A stretch of DNA of 30,492 nt from Gammaproteobacteria bacterium. Lineage in GTDB: Bacteria > Pseudomonadota > Gammaproteobacteria > Pseudomonadales > Cellvibrionaceae. The stretch spans positions 1 to 30,492 of the forward strand of contig JAGKWY010000089.1 in the NCBI GenBank assembly GCA_021151625.1. Reading direction: 5' to 3'. How positions within the stretch are numbered: position 1 is the first letter of the stretch; every line of letters starts with the position of its first letter. Made by a program: the position numbers and the translations under genes. Shown here piece by piece: positions 23,552-30,492 of this stretch. The notes beneath the pieces were generated by a model. That model was given only the letters and a program-made list of their open reading frames with translations, did no database searches and was not told the DNA's origin.

Positions 23552-24481
23552 CTAGATAACCCCCTGCTCCCGTGCACTACGCAAATCCGCGGCACTCAGC
23601 ACAAAAACACCGTGGCCACCGCGCTCAAACTCTACCCAGGTAAAGGGCAGTTCAGGGTAAGCCTCTTCCAATGCAGGCCAGGAGTTTCCAACCTCCACCA
23701 CCAAAAGGCCGTTTTCCGTTAGATAATCCAGCGCCTCTGCCAACAAACGGCGAGTGAAATCCAGACCATCCTCGCCAGAGGCCAAGCCCAACTCAGGCTC
23801 CGCATGATACTCCTGTGGCAAGCTGGCCATATCTTCGGCATCCACATAAGGCGGATTGGAAACGATCAAATCGAATCGCTGCCCCTGCAGGTTTTCAAAT
23901 AGATCGGATTGAATAGCAAAGACGCGTTCACTGAGATCATGCCGCTGGATGTTCTCTTCCGTCACTGCCAATGCATCGAACGAAATATCGCTTAGCTGCA
24001 CCTCAGCATCCGGGAATGAATAGGCACAAGCAATTCCTATACAGCCGCTGCCTGTACACAGATCCAGAATCTGCAGGGGCTCATCAATCAACCAGGGGGC
24101 AAATTGTTTTTCAATTAATTCAGCAATCGGTGAGCGCGGCACCAATACCCGTTCATCCACCGTAAAAGGCATGCCTGCAAACCAGGCTTGGCCAGTAATA
24201 TAGGCCGCTGGAATTCGCTCTTCGATCCGGCGCTGGATATTTGCAACCACCCGTTCGCGCTCAGGGCGAGTCAAACGCGCATCCAGCCACTCATCCGCCA
24301 GGGGTGGATTAAGATGTACGGCGTGCAACACCAACTGCTCGGCCTCGTCCCAAGGATTATCCGTTCCATGCCCGTAAAACAGCCCGGCAGCAATAAATTC
24401 ACTGGCACCCCAGCGAAAAAAATCGCGCAGGGTTTGCAGCTCTACAACTGCGCTAGCGAAATCTGATGAAGAATTGCTCAT
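23552..24481 (-). CDS. prmB: PrmB, ribosomal protein L3 glutamine methyltransferase
   Basis: 309-residue SAM-dependent N5-glutamine methyltransferase acting on ribosomal protein uL3. An N-terminal helical domain (about 10-95) carries FFRWGASEFIAAGLFYGHGTD. The catalytic domain has the SAM motif LDLCTGSGCIGIA (139-151), the acidic ribose contact in LSDIS and the substrate-glutamine motif NPPY (209-212). RWGASRF-type starts and the GHGTD block separate PrmB from PrmC. The frame is open up to 24514; I take the ATG at 24481 by family alignment, though one at 24493 is possible. It is divergent from folE. Confidence 0.95.
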   Translation of the reverse strand: MSNSSSDFASAVVELQTLRDFFRWGASEFIAAGLFYGHGTDNPWDEAEQLVLHAVHLNPPLADEWLDARLTRPERERVVANIQRRIEERIPAAYITGQAWFAGMPFTVDERVLVPRSPIAELIEKQFAPWLIDEPLQILDLCTGSGCIGIACAYSFPDAEVQLSDISFDALAVTEENIQRHDLSERVFAIQSDLFENLQGQRFDLIVSNPPYVDAEDMASLPQEYHAEPELGLASGEDGLDFTRRLLAEALDYLTENGLLVVEVGNSWPALEEAYPELPFTWVEFERGGHGVFVLSAADLRSAREQGVI

Positions 24482-24569
24482 GATGATATCCATAGGCCAT
24501 AAAAAGGCCGACATTCTACCTAATTACCCGATGAATCAGGATTTATGTTTTCGTGATTGGTCACTAACG

Positions 24570-24612
24570 CGGTAAACTGTACTCAAGTAACCGCTGGCAA
24601 GCGCCAGGCTAT
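24570..24612 (+). promoter_or_regulatory. Inverted repeats in the folE leader region
   Basis: Two nested signals precede folE: GCGGT at about 24571 with ACCGC at about 24592, and CTGGC-AAGC-GCCAG at 24594-24607. They could be an operator or a leader hairpin. A weak -35/-10 pair (TTCGTG, 17 bp, TAAACT) overlaps the left arm. No regulator is identified. Confidence 0.3.
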
Positions 24613-24635
24613 ACCATTTGAAGAGAAAACAGCCC

Positions 24636-25172
24636 ATGAGAGACCATTTTGCGAGCATTATTGCCAGTATCGGTGAAGACCTTAACCGCCCGGGCCTGCT
24701 CGACACACCAGACCGCGCCGCAAAAGCCTTCCAGTTTTTAACCCGTGGCTATAACCAAACGCTGGATGAAGTCGTTAATGGTGCGTTATTTCCTTCCGAC
24801 TCAGAAGAAATGATCATGGTGAAGGATATTGAACTCTACTCGCTCTGCGAGCACCATTTATTGCCCTTTATCGGAAAAGCTCATGTAGCCTATATACCGA
24901 CCGGCAAAGTGTTAGGCCTGTCAAAAGTTGCGCGCATTGTTGATATGTTTGCTCGTCGCCTGCAAATTCAAGAACAACTTACCGTTCAAATCGCCGAAAG
25001 CGTACAGCAAATTACTGGTGCATCCGGCGTTGGTGTCATTATCGAAGCCAAACACATGTGCATGATGATGCGTGGTGTGGAAAAACAAAACTCATCGATG
25101 AAAACGTCTGCGATGCTCGGCAGTTTCCGCACCAATCAGGCAACGCGCAATGAGTTTTTATCACTGTTAAGA
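24636..25172 (+). CDS. folE: GTP cyclohydrolase I
   Basis: 179-residue enzyme making 7,8-dihydroneopterin triphosphate from GTP, the first step of tetrahydrofolate synthesis. Zinc ligands are C71 and H74 in SLCEHHLLPF and C142 in KHMCMMMRG. Other marks are TPDRAAKAF (24-32), GKAHVAYIPTGKVLGLSK and RLQIQEQLTVQIA. The frame opens at a TTG at 24618, but the ATG at 24636 has AAGAG at a usable distance and gives the family length. The stop is TAA at 25173-25175. It is a lone gene ending in a long hairpin terminator. Pseudomonads often carry more than one folE; whether this is the main copy cannot be told. Confidence 0.95.
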
Positions 25173-25185
25173 TAAACAAATAAAC

Positions 25186-25238
25186 CTCTATCAATAAAAA
25201 AGCCGCTTACTGTATAAGCGGCCTTTTTATTGATAGAG
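25186..25238. terminator. Long bidirectional terminator between folE and the DUF4892 gene
   Basis: A 53-nt near-perfect palindrome: outer 15-base arms CTCTATCAATAAAAA/TTTTTATTGATAGAG, inner 8-base arms GCCGCTTA/TAAGCGGC, loop CTGTA, with one mismatched pair between outer and inner arms. The A and T runs inside the stem let it end transcription on both strands, serving folE and the convergent gpsA cluster. Confidence 0.92.
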
Positions 25239-25262
25239 ATTTTAAAGCACAACACGCTTCGA

Positions 25263-26189
25263 TCAATGCTGTAACACCACTTCCACGCGCGCAACTCTGT
25301 CACCGCGTCCCGCTGGCGCTAGGCCACCCAAACCATAAGCAGTCATTCTGGTAGCCACGACCCCTTTTTCCTCCAGCGACACCTTAAGCTGTTCGGCATA
25401 GACTTGCGATTCTTTTTGTTGTTGAACTGTAACTACAGCTGCATAATCGTGCCCTACCAGCGCAACCTTCCAATTTGCCTTTCGCACGAGCACTTCAACC
25501 AACGCCTGTAAATGCGCAGGCCGGATTTGGATACGGGTATTACCTTTTGCATCAGCGGCAACCAAATCCGGAAACACATAATACCCATTTGTTTCTATTG
25601 ATTTAATAATTGACTCAGGGCTAGAGGCGATTCCCAATTCGATAATTTTATCGATATGCAACACATCAACTTGCAGGTACACACGTTTATTACCGCGCTG
25701 TATCGCATAGAGGGAAACATAGAAAGGCTTATCATCCGCTGTAGTTACTTCATAGGCACCATAAAACTGAAACTGATCAAGGCCGTAGAGCTGCAAAATT
25801 TTAAAATGGTTATTCGCCCAGGAATTACTGGTTCCACAATCGCGACTTTTACAGTGAAACAATTCGCGAAAATTAAAATTTTGCAACTGATCCAGATAAA
25901 AATCAAAACCGTTCTCTGCGCTATGCCCTTCGGGTAACTCAAGAGTGTATCGTTCAAGATCTCCACTTAACCGCTGTTGGCGATCAAGCCGCCAGGCACC
26001 TGCAACTTTTTTGTAGCTCCCCAACGCTATGACGTACTCATCAGTTTGTATATGTGTTTCAAACATAACGCGTGCATTGTGGTAGGGCTGTAACTGCAAT
26101 TGATCTGCTTTCAGAAAGCCTGAAGTAATCAGCATCAAAACCGCGAACACCCATCGCACCTTCATTATGTTTATGCGTTTTATTTTCAT
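25263..26189 (-). CDS. DUF4892 family exported protein
   Basis: 308-residue exported protein from the ATG at 26189 (AAGAG upstream; GTG at 26204 is an alternative). A signal peptide ends near LITSGFLKA before DQLQLQPY. The DUF4892 core includes ELFHCKSRDCGTSNSWANNHF, with two close cysteines that could form a disulfide, and YYVFPDLVAADAKG. The C-terminal 90 residues (RPAHLQALVEVLVRKANW, HDYAAVVTVQQQKESQVYAEQL, AYGLGGLAPAGRGDRVARVEVVL) follow the pattern of an OmpA-like peptidoglycan-binding domain, though its usual Asp and Arg ligands are not all evident. It likely works in the periplasm or at the outer membrane. Function unknown. Confidence 0.85.
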   Translation of the reverse strand: MKIKRINIMKVRWVFAVLMLITSGFLKADQLQLQPYHNARVMFETHIQTDEYVIALGSYKKVAGAWRLDRQQRLSGDLERYTLELPEGHSAENGFDFYLDQLQNFNFRELFHCKSRDCGTSNSWANNHFKILQLYGLDQFQFYGAYEVTTADDKPFYVSLYAIQRGNKRVYLQVDVLHIDKIIELGIASSPESIIKSIETNGYYVFPDLVAADAKGNTRIQIRPAHLQALVEVLVRKANWKVALVGHDYAAVVTVQQQKESQVYAEQLKVSLEEKGVVATRMTAYGLGGLAPAGRGDRVARVEVVLQH

Positions 26190-26241
26190 GCGCTCTTTTA
26201 ACACCTTTAATTGATAGAGTTCCGCAACAACATAACACTGC

Positions 26242-27132
26242 TCATTTTATCCAGGTTTCAGATGCAATAAATTCCGCAAAAAACTCATTCAGCTTTTGCG
26301 CTACAAGATCCACTTCCTGCTCCATATGCAGATGGTGCCCCCCCTCCAACAATTCATAATTAATATGCGGAAAGTTCGCTACCTGTTGCAAATAATTGGT
26401 GTACAACCTGGGTAAGCCTTCAGTGGCTAAAAGAAGCTTTACCGGAACACGGATATTATTTACAAATGCCGCTAATTGCTCGCGCGACAAACGAAGAATT
26501 GAAGGAGCCAATAAGCGCGGATCGGTACTCCATGAAAACCCACTTCCCTGAGCAACAACCCCACGTTCAGTCAGCGCTTTAGCAGCTTCGTAACCCAGCG
26601 GAAACATACCGCGCTCACGCGCTTTAATGGCCACCGCCATATCAGGGTAAATAGAAGGGGATTTTTGTTGTTGGCTGCGCAGGCCATTAATCGCTTTGGC
26701 CAATTGTGTCGGTGCATCCTCAGGTAAACCTGGCTCGGGTAATAAGCCTTCAACTAACCCCAAACACAAAATTCGATCGGGAAATGCGCCTGCCGTTAAT
26801 GTGCTAATAATCGCACCGCGTGAATGCCCCAAAAATGCAAAGCGCTTCCAACCTAACTGGTCTGCAATTGCTAACAGATCGTTGATGTCATCCCATGGGG
26901 TATAGGCCATTTGGCCAGGGCGATGTTCACTACGGCCATGCCCAGCCAAATCAACAGCGACTATATGTAGATTCTGTAGTTGCGGCGCCAAGGCGAAAAA
27001 GCTGGCGGAATTATCCAGCCAGCCGTGTAAAGCCAAAACGGGAAATTGACCAGGTGATCCCCATTCCTGGGCCGAGAAACGCATTCCATTTACATCAAAC
27101 TGCAATTCACGCGGACTTGGTAATAACGGCAT
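26242..27132 (-). CDS. Alpha/beta-fold hydrolase
   Basis: 296-residue soluble serine hydrolase. Oxyanion loop LHGWLDN (35-41), AVDLAGHGRSEHRP (59-72), nucleophile elbow GHSRG with S104, and the catalytic His in EGGHHLHMEQE near the C-terminus. The cap region (about 125-210) is helical. The family (COG0596) is broad and covers esterases and epoxide or haloalkane-type hydrolases, so no substrate is assigned. It lies 47 nt after sixA and 52 nt before the DUF4892 gene, in the gpsA cluster. Confidence 0.88.
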   Translation of the reverse strand: MPLLPSPRELQFDVNGMRFSAQEWGSPGQFPVLALHGWLDNSASFFALAPQLQNLHIVAVDLAGHGRSEHRPGQMAYTPWDDINDLLAIADQLGWKRFAFLGHSRGAIISTLTAGAFPDRILCLGLVEGLLPEPGLPEDAPTQLAKAINGLRSQQQKSPSIYPDMAVAIKARERGMFPLGYEAAKALTERGVVAQGSGFSWSTDPRLLAPSILRLSREQLAAFVNNIRVPVKLLLATEGLPRLYTNYLQQVANFPHINYELLEGGHHLHMEQEVDLVAQKLNEFFAEFIASETWIK

Positions 27133-27179
27133 AAATAGTAAGCCCGTGAAAAATATGTTTGGTTAACCGAGAAAGGAAA

Positions 27180-27644
27180 TTACGCGTGATCCAACCACAA
27201 TAACTCCCCCATATTGGCGGCAACTACAGGTAGTTGAATCGCAGCCAGAGAACTGGTCCCCATTGGATAATAACCCGCCGGCTTACCACACAAACTATTA
27301 ACCAGCTCTCCCACAAAGGGTTGATGACTCACAAGTAGTATAGACAGGTTTGGCCGATTAATAGACTGCAACCATTCCATTGCGGCAACAGGGCTCGCCT
27401 CCGGAATAATGAGATCAGAGGTTTGAATTGTTAAGCCAGAAAAATAATTTGCTGCGATTGTTGCCGTTTGTTGGGCGCGCACCAAGGGGCTCGCCCAGAT
27501 TTGGGTAATTAGCTGCAAATCGGCCAAACGATTACTGACTACTTGCGCCGTATCTACACGACCTTTATCAGTTAATTCACGTAGCTCGTCTGTAGTTCGC
27601 TGAGGCTCAGCCTGACCGTGACGCAAAATATACAGGTTCATCAT
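27180..27644 (-). CDS. sixA: SixA, phosphohistidine phosphatase
   Basis: 154-residue member of the RHG histidine phosphatase family. Catalytic motif LYILRHGQAEP (4-14; RHG at 8-10), the basic SPLVRAQQTA near 53-62 and the second histidine in LLVSHQPFVGEL. The size and SHQPFVGEL block match SixA, which dephosphorylates phosphohistidine on ArcB and on the nitrogen phosphotransferase protein NPr in E. coli. It overlaps the DUF4389 gene by 4 nt and belongs to the gpsA operon, as in other Pseudomonadales. Confidence 0.92.
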   Translation of the reverse strand: MMNLYILRHGQAEPQRTTDELRELTDKGRVDTAQVVSNRLADLQLITQIWASPLVRAQQTATIAANYFSGLTIQTSDLIIPEASPVAAMEWLQSINRPNLSILLVSHQPFVGELVNSLCGKPAGYYPMGTSSLAAIQLPVVAANMGELLWLDHA

Positions 27645-27991
27645 TCCGCCGCTTTTTCACTAGCATTTGTTGCAGGTAACACAGATGCAGCTGGCTCTTC
27701 AACCGGGTCCAAATTACTAGCTGGCCAATCAGCAAAAGGAAAAGGTTTTTCTTCACTGCTGTAGCATAAAAATTTGAGCACATCATATATATAGGTTGAT
27801 AAAGAGTGACCGAAACGACGCAGATGCTGGTTGTCCGTCCCTGTAATTAGCGAAAACAAAAACTGCACAACTACCAGAGCCCACATTACCAAACTTGCCA
27901 ATTGTAATACTGCAGCATAAAGCAACATAAACACCAAACGCAGCCAGTGCTTGCTAGATAATAAATTCGACTTCAGTTGTTCGTTATCCAT
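27641..27991 (-). CDS. DUF4389 family membrane protein
   Basis: 116-residue protein. Residues 15-55 hold two hydrophobic segments (LRLVFMLLYAAVLQLASLVMW, shown in part, and ALVVVQFLFSLITG), then TDNQHLRRFGHSLSTYIYDVLKFLCYSSEEKPFPF-like sequence typical of DUF4389, and a disordered acidic and Ala-rich tail. The family has no known function. It begins 2 nt after gpsA and overlaps sixA by 4 nt, so all three are one translation-coupled unit. Confidence 0.9.
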   Translation of the reverse strand: MDNEQLKSNLLSSKHWLRLVFMLLYAAVLQLASLVMWALVVVQFLFSLITGTDNQHLRRFGHSLSTYIYDVLKFLCYSSEEKPFPFADWPASNLDPVEEPAASVLPATNASEKAAE

Positions 27992-27993
27992 AA

Positions 27994-29010
27994 TTATTTC
28001 CCCAAAAATTCAACATCATTAGCCTGCTCACCAACCATCAACCCATGAGCAACGTCAGTAATCGCTTTATTTTGAAACAGCACCGCGTAAAGCCCACTAA
28101 CCAAAGGCATATACACCTGCAAATCATCTGCTTTTTGCTTTACCTGGCGCAGAGTATTTACGCCTTCAGCTACTTGTCCGAGGGAAGCGACAATTTCATC
28201 CAACTTCTTGCCCTGCCCCAGGGCATAACCCACGCGATAGTTACGACTCAAATCTGAGGTACAGGTCAGAATCAAATCACCTACCCCTGCCAAGCCTAAA
28301 AAAGTCATTGGGTTTGCGCCCATGGTTTGCGCGAATCGCCCCATTTCGGCAAGACTACGCGTTAACAACATCGCTTGCGTATTATGACCTGCACCCAACG
28401 CAGCGGCCATGCCGCAAATAATAGCGTAGATATTTTTCAAAGCACCACCCAGCTCTACACCATAACGATCATGATTGGCATAGACGCGAAATGTTGGAGA
28501 TTTCAAGGTGTGCTGAACACAATCAATCACCCCCTCATCCTCACTCGCGATTACCGTTCCTGTCTGTTGCTTTTGCACTATTTCTTTCGCGAAATTAGGG
28601 CCACTTAATACGCCTATTGGTTGATGGGGCAACTCTTGCTCAAGAATTTGACTCATCAGGGTAAAACCTTCCGGCTCGATCCCCTTCGCAGTACTGACTA
28701 CTATCGTTTCAGCACCCAATAAAGGTTTGATTTGGCGAGTTACACTGCGGAAAGAGTGACTGGGAATAGAAACAAATACCAGATCGGCCCCCTTAATTGC
28801 CGATTCAAGATCTGCCGTAATAATTAACTCTTCATTTAAAAGATAGCCCGGTAAATAACGGGCATTTTGGCGCTTGGATTGACACTCACCAGCTTGCTCG
28901 GCAGAGCGCATCCAGAGATAAGTTTGATGGTTGTTACAGGAGATAATATTGGCAATTGCCGTACCAAAACTACCGCCACCCAGCACCGCAACCTTCAATC
29001 GTTTACTCAT
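27994..29010 (-). CDS. gpsA: Glycerol-3-phosphate dehydrogenase [NAD(P)+]
   Basis: 338-residue cytosolic enzyme (E. coli 339) that reduces dihydroxyacetone phosphate to sn-glycerol 3-phosphate for phospholipid synthesis. N-terminal Rossmann motif VLGGGSFGTAIA (9-20), VSTAKGIEPEG (about 106-116), LSGPNFAKEI, and the catalytic GALKNIYAIICGMAAALGAGHNTQA with the conserved Lys. It ends near GLAGVGDLILTCTS and QVAEGVNT, both family blocks. It is the first gene of the gpsA-DUF4389-sixA cluster; the start has a weak TGGAT site. Confidence 0.97.
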   Translation of the reverse strand: MSKRLKVAVLGGGSFGTAIANIISCNNHQTYLWMRSAEQAGECQSKRQNARYLPGYLLNEELIITADLESAIKGADLVFVSIPSHSFRSVTRQIKPLLGAETIVVSTAKGIEPEGFTLMSQILEQELPHQPIGVLSGPNFAKEIVQKQQTGTVIASEDEGVIDCVQHTLKSPTFRVYANHDRYGVELGGALKNIYAIICGMAAALGAGHNTQAMLLTRSLAEMGRFAQTMGANPMTFLGLAGVGDLILTCTSDLSRNYRVGYALGQGKKLDEIVASLGQVAEGVNTLRQVKQKADDLQVYMPLVSGLYAVLFQNKAITDVAHGLMVGEQANDVEFLGK

Positions 29011-29519
29011 AATTTAATCCAGTATTTAAACAAGGAAACATGCGCAAAAATCCGTCACCTGTTACGTAAAAAAAAGATACGAAACACTCAAACTGTAACT
29101 TTTTTGCACAAAAAAATTCATCAAATATTTGTCCACATTTTCTGTGGATAACTTAGTGGATAGTTTTTGGGAAACTGCTTCAAAGGCCCATAAAATCTAC
29201 CCCAATCACAAATTGATCAATATTTGACCACAAAAATAATTTCTTTATAAATCATCTAGTTACACTAAAAAACCAGTTAAAAAGCTCAATTTTTCACGTT
29301 TTTGATCAAGCATTAAACGGAGATGTCGCACAAGCACAGGAGGTGTGCATAAAGAGTTAGTGATCATTAACCTTAAAGCACTGATAGACACGAAATATTC
29401 ATATTGCAAGGTTATTTCACACAAAAAGTTTGCTTCATTTTGATTCGTAAACCACCTTGATGAACACAATAAAAAAGCAGCACTGGCAACATCCTTGTAT
29501 ACCAACTAAAAGCGTCCGC
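29011..29519. other. AT-rich gap upstream of gpsA with DnaA-box-like sites
   Basis: 509 nt without a convincing gene. An 81-codon minus-strand frame (29260-29505) has no ribosome site and an unlikely composition. The gpsA promoter must lie here, but no strong -35/-10 pair stands out. Three DnaA-box-like 9-mers are clustered: TTGTCCACA at 29129-29137 (plus, one mismatch), a perfect TTATCCACA on the minus strand at 29143-29151, and a two-mismatch copy at 29155-29163. Several GATC and TGATCA sites are scattered across the rest (for example near 29215, 29302 and 29361). Confidence 0.5.
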
Positions 29520-30020
29520 CTATTGGCGCGAAAATGCACCATAACTACCGTCAGCGTATAACAAGGGATCTACATCTGCCCCATTGATAATCACGCGATG
29601 GATGACACCTATAACTATCTTATGGGTCCCATAGCTCATGACCTGGTCTGTCTGGCAAATAAATACCGCCTGGGCATCCCCAAGAACTGGCAGACCAGTA
29701 TCATCCTCATCCCAACTACCCACCTCAAAACGATCCCGTGTCGGCTCGCGACCCGCACAAATATTAGAAACATCTTGCTGGCTGCTCGAAAGCACATTGA
29801 TCGCAAACTGACTACCTTTGGTAGCCAGATGTGCTTGCTGGGAAACTTGCTGATTAATACACACTAAAAGCGAAGCAGGTGAATCAGAAACAGAAGTCAC
29901 TGAAGAAACAGTCATTGCAAAACGTTGGTTGTTATCCAGCCGAGTTGATAACACGCAAACTCCCGAGGCCAAACGACGCATTCCCAATTTCATTGAAACC
30001 GCTAAATTATTGTTTTGCAT
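29520..30020 (-). CDS. Flavin-reductase-like FMN-binding domain protein
   Basis: 166-residue protein of the flavin reductase-like family (PF01613; HpaC/RutF-type). Marks are MRRLASGVCVLSTRLD (14-29), FAMTVSSVTSVSDSPASLLVCIN (34-56), INVLSSSQQDVSNICAG and the C-terminal GTHKIVIGVIHRV then DPLLYADGSYGAF. Such proteins use NAD(P)H to reduce free FMN or FAD for a two-component monooxygenase. No monooxygenase partner is present in the window. The ATG at 30020 has TGGAG upstream. It appears to be a single-gene transcript with no clear terminator. Confidence 0.9.
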   Translation of the reverse strand: MQNNNLAVSMKLGMRRLASGVCVLSTRLDNNQRFAMTVSSVTSVSDSPASLLVCINQQVSQQAHLATKGSQFAINVLSSSQQDVSNICAGREPTRDRFEVGSWDEDDTGLPVLGDAQAVFICQTDQVMSYGTHKIVIGVIHRVIINGADVDPLLYADGSYGAFSRQ

Positions 30021-30395
30021 AAAGACTCCAGTACATGTAAGTGCTTATTCTGACTAGCTAATCTTGGTCATACAAGCCTGCCAGGTAACACAATGCAGCA
30101 TTAAGCGACCAAGATCTCAGGGTCGCACAACCTATAGGAACTGAAGCAATAGGCAAAATTCAATGACGAAGACTGGGAAGCACTATCGTCACCAACCAAC
30201 AAAGAGCGTAAACCCGCACCCACAAAACGACAGAAGAATCATAAATCAACCAACCTTTGCATAGTCCTTGCGCAAGCTGATTAGAATTTAACTGAGCGAG
30301 CTAAATATTTTATTTTATTGTACTTTTTTCGTTGACGAGCCTAAATCGCATCGCTATTATGCGCACCACTTGAAACGCACTGTGTTTTAAGTTGT
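30021..30395. other. Gap between the flavin-reductase-like gene and tRNA-Pro
   Basis: 375 nt without a gene I can support. The left part should carry the minus-strand promoter of the flavin-reductase-like gene; a weak TTGTAT-17-CAGAAT pair is visible on that strand. A TACATGTA palindrome lies in the leader at 30032-30039. The right part holds the tRNA-Pro promoter. A plus-strand frame around 30160-30250 is open but has no start and ribosome-site combination worth calling. Confidence 0.5.
30332..30360 (+). promoter_or_regulatory. Sigma70 promoter of tRNA-Pro with GC-rich discriminator
   Basis: -35 TTGACG (30332-30337), 17-bp spacer, -10 TATTAT (30355-30360), followed by a GCGCACC discriminator. 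An AT-rich stretch precedes the -35 (30303-30330), like an UP element. A strong core plus GC-rich discriminator is typical of stable-RNA promoters under stringent control. Confidence 0.85.
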
Positions 30396-30472
30396 CGGAG
30401 TGTAGCGCAGCCCGGTAGCGCGTCTGTTTTGGGAGCAGAATGTCGGGGGTTCGAATCCCTCCACTCCGACCA
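30396..30472 (+). tRNA. tRNA-Pro (anticodon TGG)
   Basis: 77-nt cloverleaf: acceptor CGGAGTG (30396-30402) pairs with CACTCCG (30462-30468), discriminator A, encoded CCA at 30470-30472. The D arm is GCGCAGCCCGGTAGCGC, the anticodon loop TTTTGGGAG gives anticodon TGG, and the T arm is GGGGGTTCGAATCCCTC. The CGG start with GGTAGCGC is typical of bacterial tRNA-Pro. A T run follows the CCA. Confidence 0.97.
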
Positions 30473-30492
30473 TCTTTTTTATCAAACCTGCC

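Noticed and set aside
24540..24640. folE as a member of the light regulon
   Set aside because: folE can be light-induced in some pseudomonads, as folate is a photolyase antenna source, but its upstream region here has only one TGTACT-like match and no operator array.
29339..29440. AGGAGG at about 29338 followed by GTG as a small gene start
   Set aside because: The GTG lies only one or two bases after the AGGAGG, too close for normal initiation, and the frame is 32 codons without features.
29260..29505. 81-codon minus-strand frame in the gap upstream of gpsA
   Set aside because: No ribosome site, no domain, implausible composition; reported only as part of the gap.
30031..30040. TACATGTA palindrome upstream of the flavin-reductase-like gene as a LitR-type site
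   Set aside because: A single short palindrome in the leader that lacks the TTGTACAA form and the multi-site array seen at 18297-18365; probably chance.
30153..30260. Possible small plus-strand gene before tRNA-Pro
   Set aside because: One frame has an ATG but a poor ribosome site and only 33 codons; the other open frame has no start codon. No similarity recognised.
1..30492. CRISPR arrays, insertion sequences, phage or toxin-antitoxin genes
   Set aside because: No regularly spaced identical repeats, no transposase, integrase or toxin-antitoxin-like frames on either strand; tRNAs at both ends show no adjacent attachment repeats in view.

Overview
The window reads as an ordinary chromosomal stretch of a gammaproteobacterium, most likely a Cellvibrio or close relative (Cellvibrionaceae/Pseudomonadales). 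This rests on the pseudomonad-like pairing of a ccm operon with a divergent FliK-like/FhlB-like pair, the prmB-aroC-MFS order and the general protein character. I could not run a search, so the genus is an inference. No insertion sequence, phage gene or CRISPR array was seen. The window is bounded by tRNA-Asp(GUC) and tRNA-Pro(UGG).

Layout. (1) 1-481: tRNA-Asp with terminator, then a 47-residue single-span membrane ORF. (2) 514-5705, minus strand: cytochrome c maturation operon ccmA-B-C-E-F-G, closed by a clear terminator. There is no separate ccmD, and CcmC loses its last membrane span and ends in a CcmD-like tail. No ccmH or ccmI follows. (3) 5976-9053, plus strand: FliK-like and FhlB-like proteins, then mercaptopyruvate sulfurtransferase. 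(4) 9111-18291, minus strand: a tightly packed ten-gene operon of DUF523/DUF1722 (YbgA-like), LitR/CarH-like MerR regulator, SnoaL-like protein, photolyase, SDR, FAD oxidoreductase, DUF1365, cyclopropane-fatty-acid-synthase-like protein, DUF2878 membrane protein and a secreted protein of unknown family. It starts at a promoter embedded in repeated TTGTAYA-type sites. (5) 18507-24481, minus strand: prmB, aroC, an MFS transporter, an omega-amidase-like hydrolase, and a 5'-nucleotidase that runs in frame into cysB. (6) folE on the plus strand. (7) 25263-29010, minus strand: gpsA, DUF4389, sixA, alpha/beta hydrolase, DUF4892. (8) A roughly 500-base AT-rich gap with DnaA-box-like sites, a flavin-reductase-like gene, and tRNA-Pro with a strong promoter.

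The most interesting region is the ten-gene operon. It looks like a light or photo-oxidative stress module: DNA photorepair, membrane lipid modification on unsaturated acyl chains (cyclopropane- or furan-type chemistry) and an iron-sulfur desulfidase-like domain, under a regulator built like the B12 photoreceptors CarH/LitR but without the cobalamin-binding histidine. Three members (SnoaL-like, DUF2878, secreted terminal protein) have no known role.

The second theme is two apparent in-frame deletions that each join neighbouring genes (ccmC to a ccmD tail; 5'-nucleotidase to cysB). They are either real strain-specific fusions or assembly errors, and should be checked against reads.
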